Shown in pieces: positions 32,335-41,034 of a DNA stretch of 44,522 nucleotides. The DNA lies in NCBI GenBank assembly GCA_025062245.1, contig JANXAD010000013.1:1-44522 (forward strand), in the 5' to 3' direction. The stretch's first letter is position 1; every line of letters begins with the position of its first letter. The translations under genes were made by a program, and so were the position numbers. Below the pieces are notes generated by a model that ran no database searches, was not told the origin of the DNA, and saw nothing but the letters and a program-made list of their open reading frames with translations. The DNA is from Thermodesulfobacteriaceae bacterium. GTDB taxonomy: Bacteria > Desulfobacterota > Thermodesulfobacteria > Thermodesulfobacteriales > Thermodesulfobacteriaceae.

Positions 32335-35300
32335 ATATCAAAGCTTTAGGGACTTTTTGGAAAGTCAAGAAAAGATTTTTACTATCTCAGGGGTTAATCC
32401 TGCTTTTCTCGCTTATTTTTTAGCCTCCTATCTATCTGTAAAAGATTTAGCTTTTATGGTTTTCTTTCCAGATCAAGAAAAAGCCAAAGACTTTCTTTCT
32501 GCTCTTAAAATTTTTACCCCCGAAAAGGTAGTTCTCTATCCTACTTTGGAACTTCCTCCCTTTTCTGAAGCCCTATCCCTTGATAGGGAAAGCAAAGAAA
32601 GACTCAAAATTTTGTGGGAACTTTCCGAAATTAAAGTTTTAGCTGGAGACATAGTAGGATTTTTAAGAAAAGTTCCAGCTCAGAAATATATAAGGGAAAA
32701 CTTTTTATATCTTCTTCCTAAGGAGAAAATAAACCGTGAAGAGTTAGGCAAGGATTTAATAGCCATAGGATATGAAAAGGTTGGAATAGTAAAAGGTATA
32801 GGGGAATTTACGGTTAAAGGGAGTGTAATAGACCTTTGGAGTCCTAATTATTCTTATCCTGTAAGAATAGATTTTTTTGGTGAGGAAGTCCAAAGTTTAA
32901 AACTTTTTAATCCAGAGACCCAAAAAACCTTTTCTTTTCTTGAAGAGTTGATAATTCTTCCTGTGAGAGAAGTTTTCTTTCCTAAGGAAATGAAGATCCT
33001 TTATGAGAGACTTTTTAAAATTAAAAATCATCTTCCAGAAAAAAGATTTTTAGAAATTTTACATCAAATAGAAAATAAGTCCATAACCGAAAATGAAGAA
33101 TTTTTGCTTCCTCTATTTTTTGAAAAATTAAATTTTATCGGAGAAAATTTAAATAGAGAATCCATTTTGATCTTCTTTGAGCCAGAATTGATAAAAAAAA
33201 GAGTAGAAACCTTTGAGGAGAGGGTATATTTTAATGCTAACAAAGCTAAAAATCAAAAAAAGCTTGTCTTTGAAGAGTCCCAAATATATCTTCTCGGAGA
33301 AGAAAGAGAAGAGCTTTTTAAAAAGGCTAAAAAAGTGTTAGTAAGAGAACTTCCTTTAACTTTGGAAAAATCTTTTTTGGAAAAATCTTTTCTAAGTTTT
33401 TCTTTGTCTTCAAAAATTTTAGAGAGTTCTCCTACTCAAAGATTAGAAAAGGCCTTTCAAGTTTTAAAGGAGTCTCTTGAAGAAGGAGAAAGGGTAATTC
33501 TTTGTGTTTCAAGTTCTAATACTCAAAAGGCTATTTTAGAAGGACTTAAGATAAGAGGGGTAAAAGATTTTCGTAATCTTGAAATAAGAGAGGGAACTTT
33601 AAAGCAGGGTTTTTATTTTCCAGAGATTTCCCTCTGGTTAACTTCGGAATATGAACTTTTTGGTAAAAAAACTCACTTGGAGGACTTAAAAAAAACTAAA
33701 AAGGTTAAAACCTATTTTAGAAACTTTGAGGATTTAAAGTCTGGAGATTATGTAGTTCATAGGGTTCATGGAATAGGAAGATATTGGGGGTTAAAATTTT
33801 TAAAGGTAGATGGAGTAGAAAGTGAATTTATAGAGATTGAGTATGAGGGAGGAGATAGGCTTTATTTGCCTGTTAGTCGGTTAGACGAGCTATATCCCTA
33901 TGTAGGTCTTTCAGATAAAGAACCTAAGCTTGATAGGCTTGGTAAAAAGCATTTTTTAAAAAGGAAAAAGGAGGTAGAAAAAGCTCTAACCGAGGTAGTG
34001 CAAGAACTTCTCTCCCTTTATGCTGAAAGAAAGGCTATGAAAAGCTATGCTCTTTCCTTTTCTCCTTTAGTTTACGAAGAATTTAGTGCCACCTTTCCCT
34101 ATGAAGAAACTCCTGACCAACAGATAGCCATTGAAGAAGTTATCTCAGATTTAAGAGAAGAAAAAGTCATGGAAAGACTTTTAGTGGGAGATGTGGGATT
34201 TGGGAAAACTGAGGTAGCTCTAAGAGCTGCCTTTTTAGTGGCTTATAGCGGAAAACAGGTAGCTTTTTTAGTTCCTACTACTATTTTAGCAGAACAACAC
34301 TATCGGAATTTTAAAGAGAGATTAGAACCCTTTGGGATAAATATAGGAGTCCTTTCCAGATTAAGACCTGAAAAGGAACAGAAGAAAATTTTAGAAAAAT
34401 TAGCTAAGGGAGAAATTCAAGTTGTCATAGGAACTCATAAGCTACTTTTGCCAGAGGTTCAATTTAAGGACTTGGGACTTCTTATTATAGATGAAGAACA
34501 TCGCTTTGGTGTTAAACAAAAGGAGAGGTTAAAACAACTTAAGAAAAAGGTAAAGGTCTTACTTCTTTCTGCAACTCCCATTCCCAGAAGCTTACAACTA
34601 AGTTTACTTGGCATTTTTGACCTTTCAATTATTGAAACACCTCCTCCTGGGAGAAAATCTATTAAAACCATAATAGCTAAATTTGAGCCAGAAATTATCA
34701 AACATGCTATAGAGTATGAACTTCAAAGAAAGGGACAGGTTTTTTTTGTGAATCCCTATATATCTGGTCTTCAAGCCCTACTTAGGTATCTTAAAAATTT
34801 GGTTCCCTCTGCTCAAGTAGAAATTATTCATGGTCAGATGCCCTCAGAAAGAATAGAAAAAAATTTAATTAAGTTTATCAATAAAGAAATAGATGTTTTA
34901 GTTTGTACTCCTATCATTGGAAGTGGCATAGATATTCCCTCAGCTAATACCATCCTTATTAATCAGGCAGATAGATTTGGGCTGGCAGACATTTATCAAT
35001 TGAGAGGAAGGGTGGGACGCTCCGATGTAGAAGCTTATGCCTATTTACTGGTTCCATCTCTAAAGGCTTTAAGTGAACAAGCTCAGAAACGATTAAAAGC
35101 TCTTATGCAATTTGCTGAAATTGGTTCAGGTTTTAAGTTAGCTTTAAGCGACTTAAAAATAAGAGGAGCAGGAGAACTCTTAGGTATCAATCAATCCGGT
35201 CATATAAATAGCATAGGATATGAGCTTTATTTAGAACTGTTAGAAAATACCATTAAAAATTTAAAAGGAGAAGAGGTCCACGATTGGGAACCTCATTTAG

Positions 35301-35713
35301 ACTTAAAAATACCTGCCTATCTTCCCTCAGACTTTATCCCTGAGACTGAAGAAAGATTAAGTATTTATAAAGAACTGGTGCTTCTTAAAACTACCGAAGA
35401 ATTAGAGGACTTTAAAAGTCTTTTAGAAGATAAGTATGGAGTTCTTCCAGAACCGGTTGAAAATTTAATAAAAATTTATTATTTAAAAATTTTAATGAAA
35501 AAACTTTCCTTACCCCTTATAGAACTTAAAGGTAAAAATCTTTTAATTTTAGTAAAAGAGGAAAACTTAAGTTCTTTTAAAAGAGTTCTTAAATTTTTAC
35601 CTAAAAGTAGTTTTTATTTAAAAAAGGAAAACTCTCTTAATAAATTGATTTTTAAAATTCAAGAAAATCCTTTAGATTTTACCCTGAGTTTGTGTCAAAA
35701 ATTACTCAGCTAA
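32327..35713 (+). CDS. mfd: Transcription-repair coupling factor
   Basis: 1128 residues, close to family length. An N-terminal UvrB-like region (through about 340) carries LYPTLELPPFSEALSLDRE; the RNA-polymerase-interacting domain is near residue 468 (DYVVHRVHGIGRYWGL..EFIEIEYEGGDRLYLPV). The translocase core has Walker A GDVGFGKTE (about 620), a DEEH box in IDEEHRFGVKQKE (about 722), SATPIPRSLQLSL, QLRGRVGRSDVEAYAYLL and the TRG region. A C-terminal D7 domain (HLDLKIPAYLPSDFIPETEERLSIYKEL) follows. It removes stalled RNA polymerase and recruits UvrA. Its 3' end overlaps the convergent PilZ-like gene by 12 bp. Confidence 0.97.
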   Translation: MLKYQSFRDFLESQEKIFTISGVNPAFLAYFLASYLSVKDLAFMVFFPDQEKAKDFLSALKIFTPEKVVLYPTLELPPFSEALSLDRESKERLKILWELSEIKVLAGDIVGFLRKVPAQKYIRENFLYLLPKEKINREELGKDLIAIGYEKVGIVKGIGEFTVKGSVIDLWSPNYSYPVRIDFFGEEVQSLKLFNPETQKTFSFLEELIILPVREVFFPKEMKILYERLFKIKNHLPEKRFLEILHQIENKSITENEEFLLPLFFEKLNFIGENLNRESILIFFEPELIKKRVETFEERVYFNANKAKNQKKLVFEESQIYLLGEEREELFKKAKKVLVRELPLTLEKSFLEKSFLSFSLSSKILESSPTQRLEKAFQVLKESLEEGERVILCVSSSNTQKAILEGLKIRGVKDFRNLEIREGTLKQGFYFPEISLWLTSEYELFGKKTHLEDLKKTKKVKTYFRNFEDLKSGDYVVHRVHGIGRYWGLKFLKVDGVESEFIEIEYEGGDRLYLPVSRLDELYPYVGLSDKEPKLDRLGKKHFLKRKKEVEKALTEVVQELLSLYAERKAMKSYALSFSPLVYEEFSATFPYEETPDQQIAIEEVISDLREEKVMERLLVGDVGFGKTEVALRAAFLVAYSGKQVAFLVPTTILAEQHYRNFKERLEPFGINIGVLSRLRPEKEQKKILEKLAKGEIQVVIGTHKLLLPEVQFKDLGLLIIDEEHRFGVKQKERLKQLKKKVKVLLLSATPIPRSLQLSLLGIFDLSIIETPPPGRKSIKTIIAKFEPEIIKHAIEYELQRKGQVFFVNPYISGLQALLRYLKNLVPSAQVEIIHGQMPSERIEKNLIKFINKEIDVLVCTPIIGSGIDIPSANTILINQADRFGLADIYQLRGRVGRSDVEAYAYLLVPSLKALSEQAQKRLKALMQFAEIGSGFKLALSDLKIRGAGELLGINQSGHINSIGYELYLELLENTIKNLKGEEVHDWEPHLDLKIPAYLPSDFIPETEERLSIYKELVLLKTTEELEDFKSLLEDKYGVLPEPVENLIKIYYLKILMKKLSLPLIELKGKNLLILVKEENLSSFKRVLKFLPKSSFYLKKENSLNKLIFKIQENPLDFTLSLCQKLLS

Positions 35714-36550
35714 ACATTTAATCCTTTCCTTAAGCTTTTCCCATATCTCAAAGTTAAATTTTAAAAAATACATTAGGTGTAAGTATACATAAGAATTTTG
35801 AGTTCTTACATTTCTTAAGTGACAAAGTAATCCAAATTTAAAAATCTGCTTTTGAGGTAAGTCTAATTGAAATCTTACGTAAAAAAAGGTATTCTCTTTT
35901 GAAGGGAAGAAAGACTCAGAAGTTGTAATACACAATCCCCTTCTACTAATATCTACCAATTCTCCTTTTAGATGAATCTTATTTATAATTTTAATAAAAT
36001 CGTCCTCCACTTGGTCCTTCGGATTTAGGATTAAGTCAAAAAAGTAAATTTCTCTTAATTTTTCAATCTCTTCCAGAGAGGAAAGGTTACTATCTCTTAT
36101 AAAGAGATAATCTTGGTTTAAAAAGGTTAAAATATTTTTTTCGGTTAGATAAGACAAAAAGACAGAAATAGGTTTAGGAGGTTTATATCTTTCTTCTACT
36201 CTGGGGTCTAAAATTTTAAGTTTGTAAACTTCCTCTAATTCTTCTTTTACTACAGTTTGAAAAATATAACGAGCTTTTTCAGTAGGCAAAATGAGTAAAA
36301 GAAAGTCCTTTTCTTTTAAAGAAGGAAGATTTTCGTCTTTCATTAAAATGATTTCTTCTAAATTTTTATCTGACAGTTTTACAGAAACAGGAAATACCTT
36401 TTGATTATAAAGGGCTAACATCTTCTTTAAATAGTAATCCAAAAAGAGCTTTACTTCTGAAGGCAATACCTCAAAAGACTTTACAGAAATGTTTCTCTTT
36501 TGAGTAAATAGATTTTCAAAATAGGGCCTTATTAAAAATTTTTCCTTCAT
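35702..36550 (-). CDS. PilZ-like protein with an insertion between RxxxR and DxSxxG
   Basis: About 282 residues from the ATG at 36550 (a GTG four codons further up is the alternative). Residue numbers here follow the longer form. The N-terminal half has mixed strands. RVEER (121-125) followed by YKPPKPISVFLSY looks like the start of a PilZ domain, and GELVDISRRGLCI (D204, S206, G209) is its DxSxxG motif. In ordinary PilZ domains these are about 25-30 residues apart; here 83 residues separate them, so either a domain is inserted or the RxxxR is fortuitous. The end (FYVRFQLDLPQKQIFKFGLLCHLRNVRTQNSYVYLHLMYF) matches later PilZ strands. PilZ proteins bind c-di-GMP. It lies just downstream of the UvrD gene. 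Confidence 0.6.
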   Translation of the reverse strand: MKEKFLIRPYFENLFTQKRNISVKSFEVLPSEVKLFLDYYLKKMLALYNQKVFPVSVKLSDKNLEEIILMKDENLPSLKEKDFLLLILPTEKARYIFQTVVKEELEEVYKLKILDPRVEERYKPPKPISVFLSYLTEKNILTFLNQDYLFIRDSNLSSLEEIEKLREIYFFDLILNPKDQVEDDFIKIINKIHLKGELVDISRRGLCITTSESFFPSKENTFFYVRFQLDLPQKQIFKFGLLCHLRNVRTQNSYVYLHLMYFLKFNFEIWEKLKERIKCLAE

Positions 36551-36569
36551 TCTTAAAAACACTATAATT

Positions 36570-38690
36570 TTAAATTAATTTTTCTAAAGAAGCATATTTA
36601 AGATGTAAGAGAGTTATCCCCTTTTTTTCAAAGTAAACCTTAACTTTTTCAGGGCTTACAATTTCTAAAATCTCTCCCTCTCCAAAGTGGGGATGTTTTA
36701 CCAGATCTCCTATTTTAAAACAGGAAGAAACTGCTTTTGTATTATGAGTAGATTCTTGATGGGTCGGAGTTTCGTTATAATAATTTAATAAGGAAGGGGG
36801 AATTTCTTGCACAAACCTTGAGATTTTAGCTAAAACTCTTCCCTCTCCAGGGAGATATACAGTGGTAGGAGCAATTAAAAAAAGTTTTTCTCGAGCTCGG
36901 GTTACAGCTACATAAAAAAGTCTTCTTTCTTCCTCTAATTCCTCTTCTTTTTGTAAGCTATGGTAAGAAGGAAACCTTCCTTCTATAAGAGAAATTATAA
37001 ATACGGTGTGCCATTCTAAACCTTTAGCAGAGTGAATAGTGGAAAGAACCAAAAATTCTTCCTCCTTAGATATATTTCCCAGTTCACCTACTTCTAAGGG
37101 TTCTAATACTAAATCCGTTAGAAATTCTTCTAAAGAAGAGTATTTTTCTGAAAGGGCTATCAAGCTTTCTATGTCCTTTTCTCTTTTCAGATAGTCTTCA
37201 TAGTAAATTCTTTGAAAAATAGGATAATAATTTTCCCAAACCTTAATTAAAACTTCTGTAGGAGAAAAATTTTTAAAAAGAAGTTCTTTATAAAGTTTAA
37301 CTAAGTGTTTGACTTCTTTAGTAGGGATTTGAGGTGGTATTTTTTCCAGGATATAATTTAGGTGACCTTCTACGGTTTTAAGATAGTTAATAGTTTTTTC
37401 TGCCGTTTTTGGCCCAACCCCTTCTAAGAGAAGAAGGATTCTATGCCAAGCTAAAAAATCCTTAGGGTTTATTAAAATCTTTAAAAAGGATAATAAATCT
37501 TTGATGTGAGCTGATTCTAAGAGCTTAAGGCCACCATATTTTATAAAGGGAATTCCTCTTTTACTCAATTCTACTTCTAAATCAAAGGAGTGAAAAGCTG
37601 ACCTAAAAAGTACAGAAATTTGAGAAAGTTTGACTCCCTTTTCTCTAAGTTCTAAAACTCTATCTGCTATAAATTTACTTGCTTCAGCTTCATCCTTAGC
37701 TTTAAATAATACAGGTTTTTCTCCTTCCTTTCTAAGAGTATACAAATTTTTGGTATATTTTATCTTTGAATTAGAAATAATAATATTGGCTAAATCCAAT
37801 ATAGCTTGAGTACTTCTATAATTTTGTTCTAATTTTATTATTTTAGTATTTTTAAATAGATTAGGAAATTCAAAAATATTTTTAAAGTTAGCTCCTCTAA
37901 AACCATAAATACTTTGGGAATCATCTCCCACTACCATTACATTTTGATGGATTTCTCCCATATATTTTACGATTTCTCCTTGTAGATAGTTTGTATCTTG
38001 ATATTCATCTACCATAATAAAATTATATCTTTCTCCAACTTCTTTTCTAACTTGTGGATACTGTTTAAGAATTAATAACCAATTAATAAGTAAATCATCA
38101 TAATCCATAAGTTGATGTTCTTTTTTATAGTTATTATACTCTATTCTAAGTTTTTCTATTTCATGAAAAAAATCTAAAAATTGTGGATATTCGTAAGATA
38201 AAATTTCTTCTAAAGATTTTCTCTGATTAATTATTTTGCTATAAATAGTTACTAAAGTATCTTTTTTAGGAAATCTTTTTTTCTTATCTGTAAAACCCAA
38301 ACTATTTCTTAGTAAATTGAGTAAATCTTCAGCATCACTTCTATCTAAAATAGTAAAATTTGAATGATATCCTAATAAATAACCATAAAATCTTAGCATA
38401 TATTGACATAAAGAATGAAAGGTTCCTCCTGAAATTTTTTGACAATCCCTTTTAAGAAGTTCACTTGCTCTTTCAATCATTTCCTTAGCTGCTTTACGAG
38501 TAAAAGTTAGGAGTAAAATTTTTTCAGGAGGAACTCCCTGATGAACCAGATAGGCTAATCTACAAACTAAGGTTTTAGTTTTCCCTGAACCAGCTCCTGC
38601 TATCACTAATAGGGGACCAAAAGAAGTTTTTACTACCCTTTGTTGAGAAGAATTTAGTTCCCTAAGGAAAGAAAGGTTTTCTAAAACCAT
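36570..38690 (-). CDS. UvrD/PcrA-family superfamily 1 DNA helicase
   Basis: About 706 residues from the ATG at 38690 (an upstream TTG two codons earlier is in frame). Motif I GAGSGKT; Ia LLLTFTRKAAKEM; II MVDEYQDTN; III VVGDDSQSIYGFRGA; IV KLEQNYRSTQAIL; V STIHSAKGLEWHTVFI; VI EEERRLFYVAVTRAREKLFL. The C-terminal 50 residues (KIGDLVKHPHFGEGEILEI..KVKVYFEKKGITLLHLKYASLEKL) form the Tudor-like domain of PcrA/UvrD that contacts RNA polymerase. It unwinds DNA 3'-5' in repair and replication restart. It sits 27 bp after the cytochrome gene on the same strand and faces mfd, which has a related role, across the PilZ-like gene. Confidence 0.94.
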   Translation of the reverse strand: MVLENLSFLRELNSSQQRVVKTSFGPLLVIAGAGSGKTKTLVCRLAYLVHQGVPPEKILLLTFTRKAAKEMIERASELLKRDCQKISGGTFHSLCQYMLRFYGYLLGYHSNFTILDRSDAEDLLNLLRNSLGFTDKKKRFPKKDTLVTIYSKIINQRKSLEEILSYEYPQFLDFFHEIEKLRIEYNNYKKEHQLMDYDDLLINWLLILKQYPQVRKEVGERYNFIMVDEYQDTNYLQGEIVKYMGEIHQNVMVVGDDSQSIYGFRGANFKNIFEFPNLFKNTKIIKLEQNYRSTQAILDLANIIISNSKIKYTKNLYTLRKEGEKPVLFKAKDEAEASKFIADRVLELREKGVKLSQISVLFRSAFHSFDLEVELSKRGIPFIKYGGLKLLESAHIKDLLSFLKILINPKDFLAWHRILLLLEGVGPKTAEKTINYLKTVEGHLNYILEKIPPQIPTKEVKHLVKLYKELLFKNFSPTEVLIKVWENYYPIFQRIYYEDYLKREKDIESLIALSEKYSSLEEFLTDLVLEPLEVGELGNISKEEEFLVLSTIHSAKGLEWHTVFIISLIEGRFPSYHSLQKEEELEEERRLFYVAVTRAREKLFLIAPTTVYLPGEGRVLAKISRFVQEIPPSLLNYYNETPTHQESTHNTKAVSSCFKIGDLVKHPHFGEGEILEIVSPEKVKVYFEKKGITLLHLKYASLEKLI

Positions 38691-38717
38691 AATCAAAGGA
38701 TTTAAATCTTAATTTTT

Positions 38718-40394
38718 TTATTTTTTTTCATTTCTTTTTTCTTGAATAGCCTTTTCTAAGAGGGTTACTCCATCGCTTGCATATTGTATAGCTTGGAAAA
38801 GGGAGGCCTTAGCTAACTCAGGATTATGGAAACCTTCAGAATTTTCGGCTGTCCACCATTCCCATTTAGTGTGAGCCTTGGTATGAAGTTCTCTGGCCTT
38901 AGCTAAGATTTCTTCAGAAACTCCCAAAGCTTCAGCAATAAGATAGGTATCCACTAATTTATTGAGCCAAAATTCAGCTTTTCTTATCTTTCCACGAATG
39001 TAATTCTGAATTCCTTGAATAGTATATTCTGCCTCTTCCGGAGTCCAATATTTATGACAATTTACGCAAACTTGGGCTCTTCCTGGAACGTATTTAATAC
39101 TTCTTTGTCCATGGTAGGTATAAATCTTACCTTGCTTATTTTTCACCTTAGGCATGTGACAGTGAGCACAGGTAACCCCTGCTCTTTCATGTTTACTTCC
39201 CCAGTAGGTTTCTACTTCGGGATGTTGAATCTTAGAAAGGAGAGCTTGAGTAATTTCATGTCTAAAATCTCTGTAACCCTGTGCTTCCACAAAGGCATCA
39301 TAATCTAATACATTGACCCATTGAAATTGATTGGTCCTCGGATCTGTCATAGGAATAATCTTACCGGTTTTAATATCAATAACTGGATTACAAGTATATT
39401 CCACATGACACTGAGCACAAAGAACTACAGCATCTGGTTGATTTAAAATACCAATAGCTCTAAAATTTCTAAAGATTACCTTAGTCACCTTAACCTTTTT
39501 ACTTTTTTCAGGATCATAGGGATAGGTCCCCTTACCTCTATCTAATATAGCTTCAATTAAAGCATCCTTTACTATTCTGGGTTGAGCACTGTGAGGATCA
39601 TGACAATGGATACAACCAAAGGGCCTATGCATACTGCGAGCCATTTCCACTACATTAGAAGTTCTATCCCACTTAGCCTTAAAGTGTTTCTCTCCCAAGT
39701 AAGCCCACTCCAGAATATAATCTGTGGTTTTACAAGTTAAACAAACAGGATTAGCAGCTAAAGCTGCTGTTCTGGGAGTATAGGGAGGGAAAATTTTTTG
39801 TTTATGGTCCTTAGGATCTAAATCTTTTAGAATCTCCCAAGCACTTTTTTCAGCAGCCTTGGCCTCTAAAATTTTGGTCCAATCCTTTAGTTGAAATCTT
39901 CCCCCATAGGCTCTGTCCACTAAAAGGTGGTCTACTAAAGAAAAAACATGACTTCTCGGTTCGGCATGTTCACGAGTAAATCCATGAGGACTCATAAGAT
40001 TATCAAAAAGCGGAGATCTGCCTGTGGTAGTTGCTTTTTCTACCTTAGGAAGAGAACCCAGATTGGCTGAAACAAAAGACTCATACTGATCTTTATGACA
40101 CTTCCCACAGATAGAAAGTTCAAGAGAGGTAAAAGCTTTATTAACTTCAGGATGATTAACATGAAGATTTAATTGGTTATGACATAGACTACATTCCAAC
40201 TTTTTGTGTTTTCCCTGGCTAACAAAAGCTTCTATTTCTTTATGGCATCTAAAACAAGTAGTTGAATCTATTTTTCTGATAACCTCTGTTTTTTCCTTTT
40301 TAGCAGAACTATAGTAGGGAAAGAAAATTAAAAATAAACCCCAGATTAAAATGAAAATTATTAAAGCACCAAAGAGGCTGTATTTACCTTTCAT
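38718..40394 (-). CDS. Octaheme nitrite reductase (ONR-type, NrfA-related)
   Basis: 558 residues with an N-terminal membrane helix or uncleaved signal (8-26). There are eight haem motifs: CFRCH (47), CSLCH (68), CGKCH (96), CLTCK (218), CIHCH (261), CAQCH (326), CAHCH (409) and CVNCH (443). The fourth has Lys as axial ligand, the mark of the catalytic haem in NrfA and in octaheme nitrite reductases. Y333-T-C335 (CHVEYTC) reproduces the Tyr-x-Cys pair that forms a thioether link in the Thioalkalivibrio octaheme enzyme, and Q390-H391 (QHPE) supplies the catalytic Gln/His. Six-electron reduction of nitrite to ammonium, with possible sulfite or hydroxylamine reduction, is expected in the periplasm. 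There is no NrfH-type quinol dehydrogenase next to it. It leads the run to the UvrD gene. Confidence 0.92.
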   Translation of the reverse strand: MKGKYSLFGALIIFILIWGLFLIFFPYYSSAKKEKTEVIRKIDSTTCFRCHKEIEAFVSQGKHKKLECSLCHNQLNLHVNHPEVNKAFTSLELSICGKCHKDQYESFVSANLGSLPKVEKATTTGRSPLFDNLMSPHGFTREHAEPRSHVFSLVDHLLVDRAYGGRFQLKDWTKILEAKAAEKSAWEILKDLDPKDHKQKIFPPYTPRTAALAANPVCLTCKTTDYILEWAYLGEKHFKAKWDRTSNVVEMARSMHRPFGCIHCHDPHSAQPRIVKDALIEAILDRGKGTYPYDPEKSKKVKVTKVIFRNFRAIGILNQPDAVVLCAQCHVEYTCNPVIDIKTGKIIPMTDPRTNQFQWVNVLDYDAFVEAQGYRDFRHEITQALLSKIQHPEVETYWGSKHERAGVTCAHCHMPKVKNKQGKIYTYHGQRSIKYVPGRAQVCVNCHKYWTPEEAEYTIQGIQNYIRGKIRKAEFWLNKLVDTYLIAEALGVSEEILAKARELHTKAHTKWEWWTAENSEGFHNPELAKASLFQAIQYASDGVTLLEKAIQEKRNEKK

Positions 40395-40597
40395 CTTCCA
40401 CCTCCTTCGTCTTAGTTAAAATTAATTTTAACCCTAAGTTTTAAAATCGTAAATCATTAAGGGAATTTTTATTTCAATTTTTAAAAACGAGATAAACCTA
40501 TTAAAATTTTCTATATTGCTGAGGTTTAATCTATTAATTGTTTTTAAAGGATTCTTCTTAGCCTTAAATTTAGGTCGAGGAGATGCAAAAGTAAGGT

Positions 40598-40625
40598 TTG
40601 ACAAACATATTTTTAGTGCTAAATT
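40598..40625 (+). promoter_or_regulatory. Probable promoter of panD-rimO
   Basis: TTGACA (40598-40603), 16-bp spacer, TAAATT (40620-40625), leader of about 34 nt to the panD ATG. The same box pair and spacing occur at tRNA-Gln. Confidence 0.5.
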
Positions 40626-40665
40626 GGTTTTACCCTAAAATACTATGAACTAAGGGAAAGTATAG

Positions 40666-41034
40666 ATGTTTTTAAAAATTTTAAAAAGTAAAATTCATTT
40701 AGCAACTGTCACAGACAAAAACCTTTACTATGAAGGTAGTTTGACCTTAGATGTAGAACTTATGAAAAAAGCAGGTCTTAATCCTTTAGAAGCTGTTTGG
40801 GTTTACAATCTTAATAACGGAGCCCGCTTTGAAACCTATCTTATAGAGGGAAACCAAGGGGAAGTAGTTCTAAATGGAGCAGCTGCTAGACTTGGAGAAA
40901 TTGGAGATAAGATAATTATTGTAGCCTATGCCTGGGTTTCAGAAGAAGAACTTAAAACCTTTAAAACCAAAATTCTTTTTTTAGACGAAATGAATCAGAT
41001 TAAAGAATTTTATGAAAAAGCTTTATCCCGTTAG
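40666..41034 (+). CDS. panD: Aspartate 1-decarboxylase proenzyme
   Basis: 122 residues. PanD self-cleaves at Gly-Ser to form a pyruvoyl group and makes beta-alanine for pantothenate and CoA. The cleavage site is present in LYYEGSLTLD (Gly24-Ser25). KSKIHLATVTDKNLYYEGS, NNGARFETYLIEG, NGAAARLGEIGDKIIIVAYAW are the family blocks (Lys9, Arg54, Asn72, Ala-Ala-Arg). The last 23 bp overlap the start of rimO. No panB or panC is adjacent. Confidence 0.96.
   Translation: MFLKILKSKIHLATVTDKNLYYEGSLTLDVELMKKAGLNPLEAVWVYNLNNGARFETYLIEGNQGEVVLNGAAARLGEIGDKIIIVAYAWVSEEELKTFKTKILFLDEMNQIKEFYEKALSR

Noticed and set aside
38718-40394. Pentahaem NrfA or hydroxylamine oxidoreductase
   Set aside because: Eight haem motifs are present, the Lys-ligated haem is fourth rather than first, and the Tyr-x-Cys pair follows the octaheme nitrite reductase pattern.
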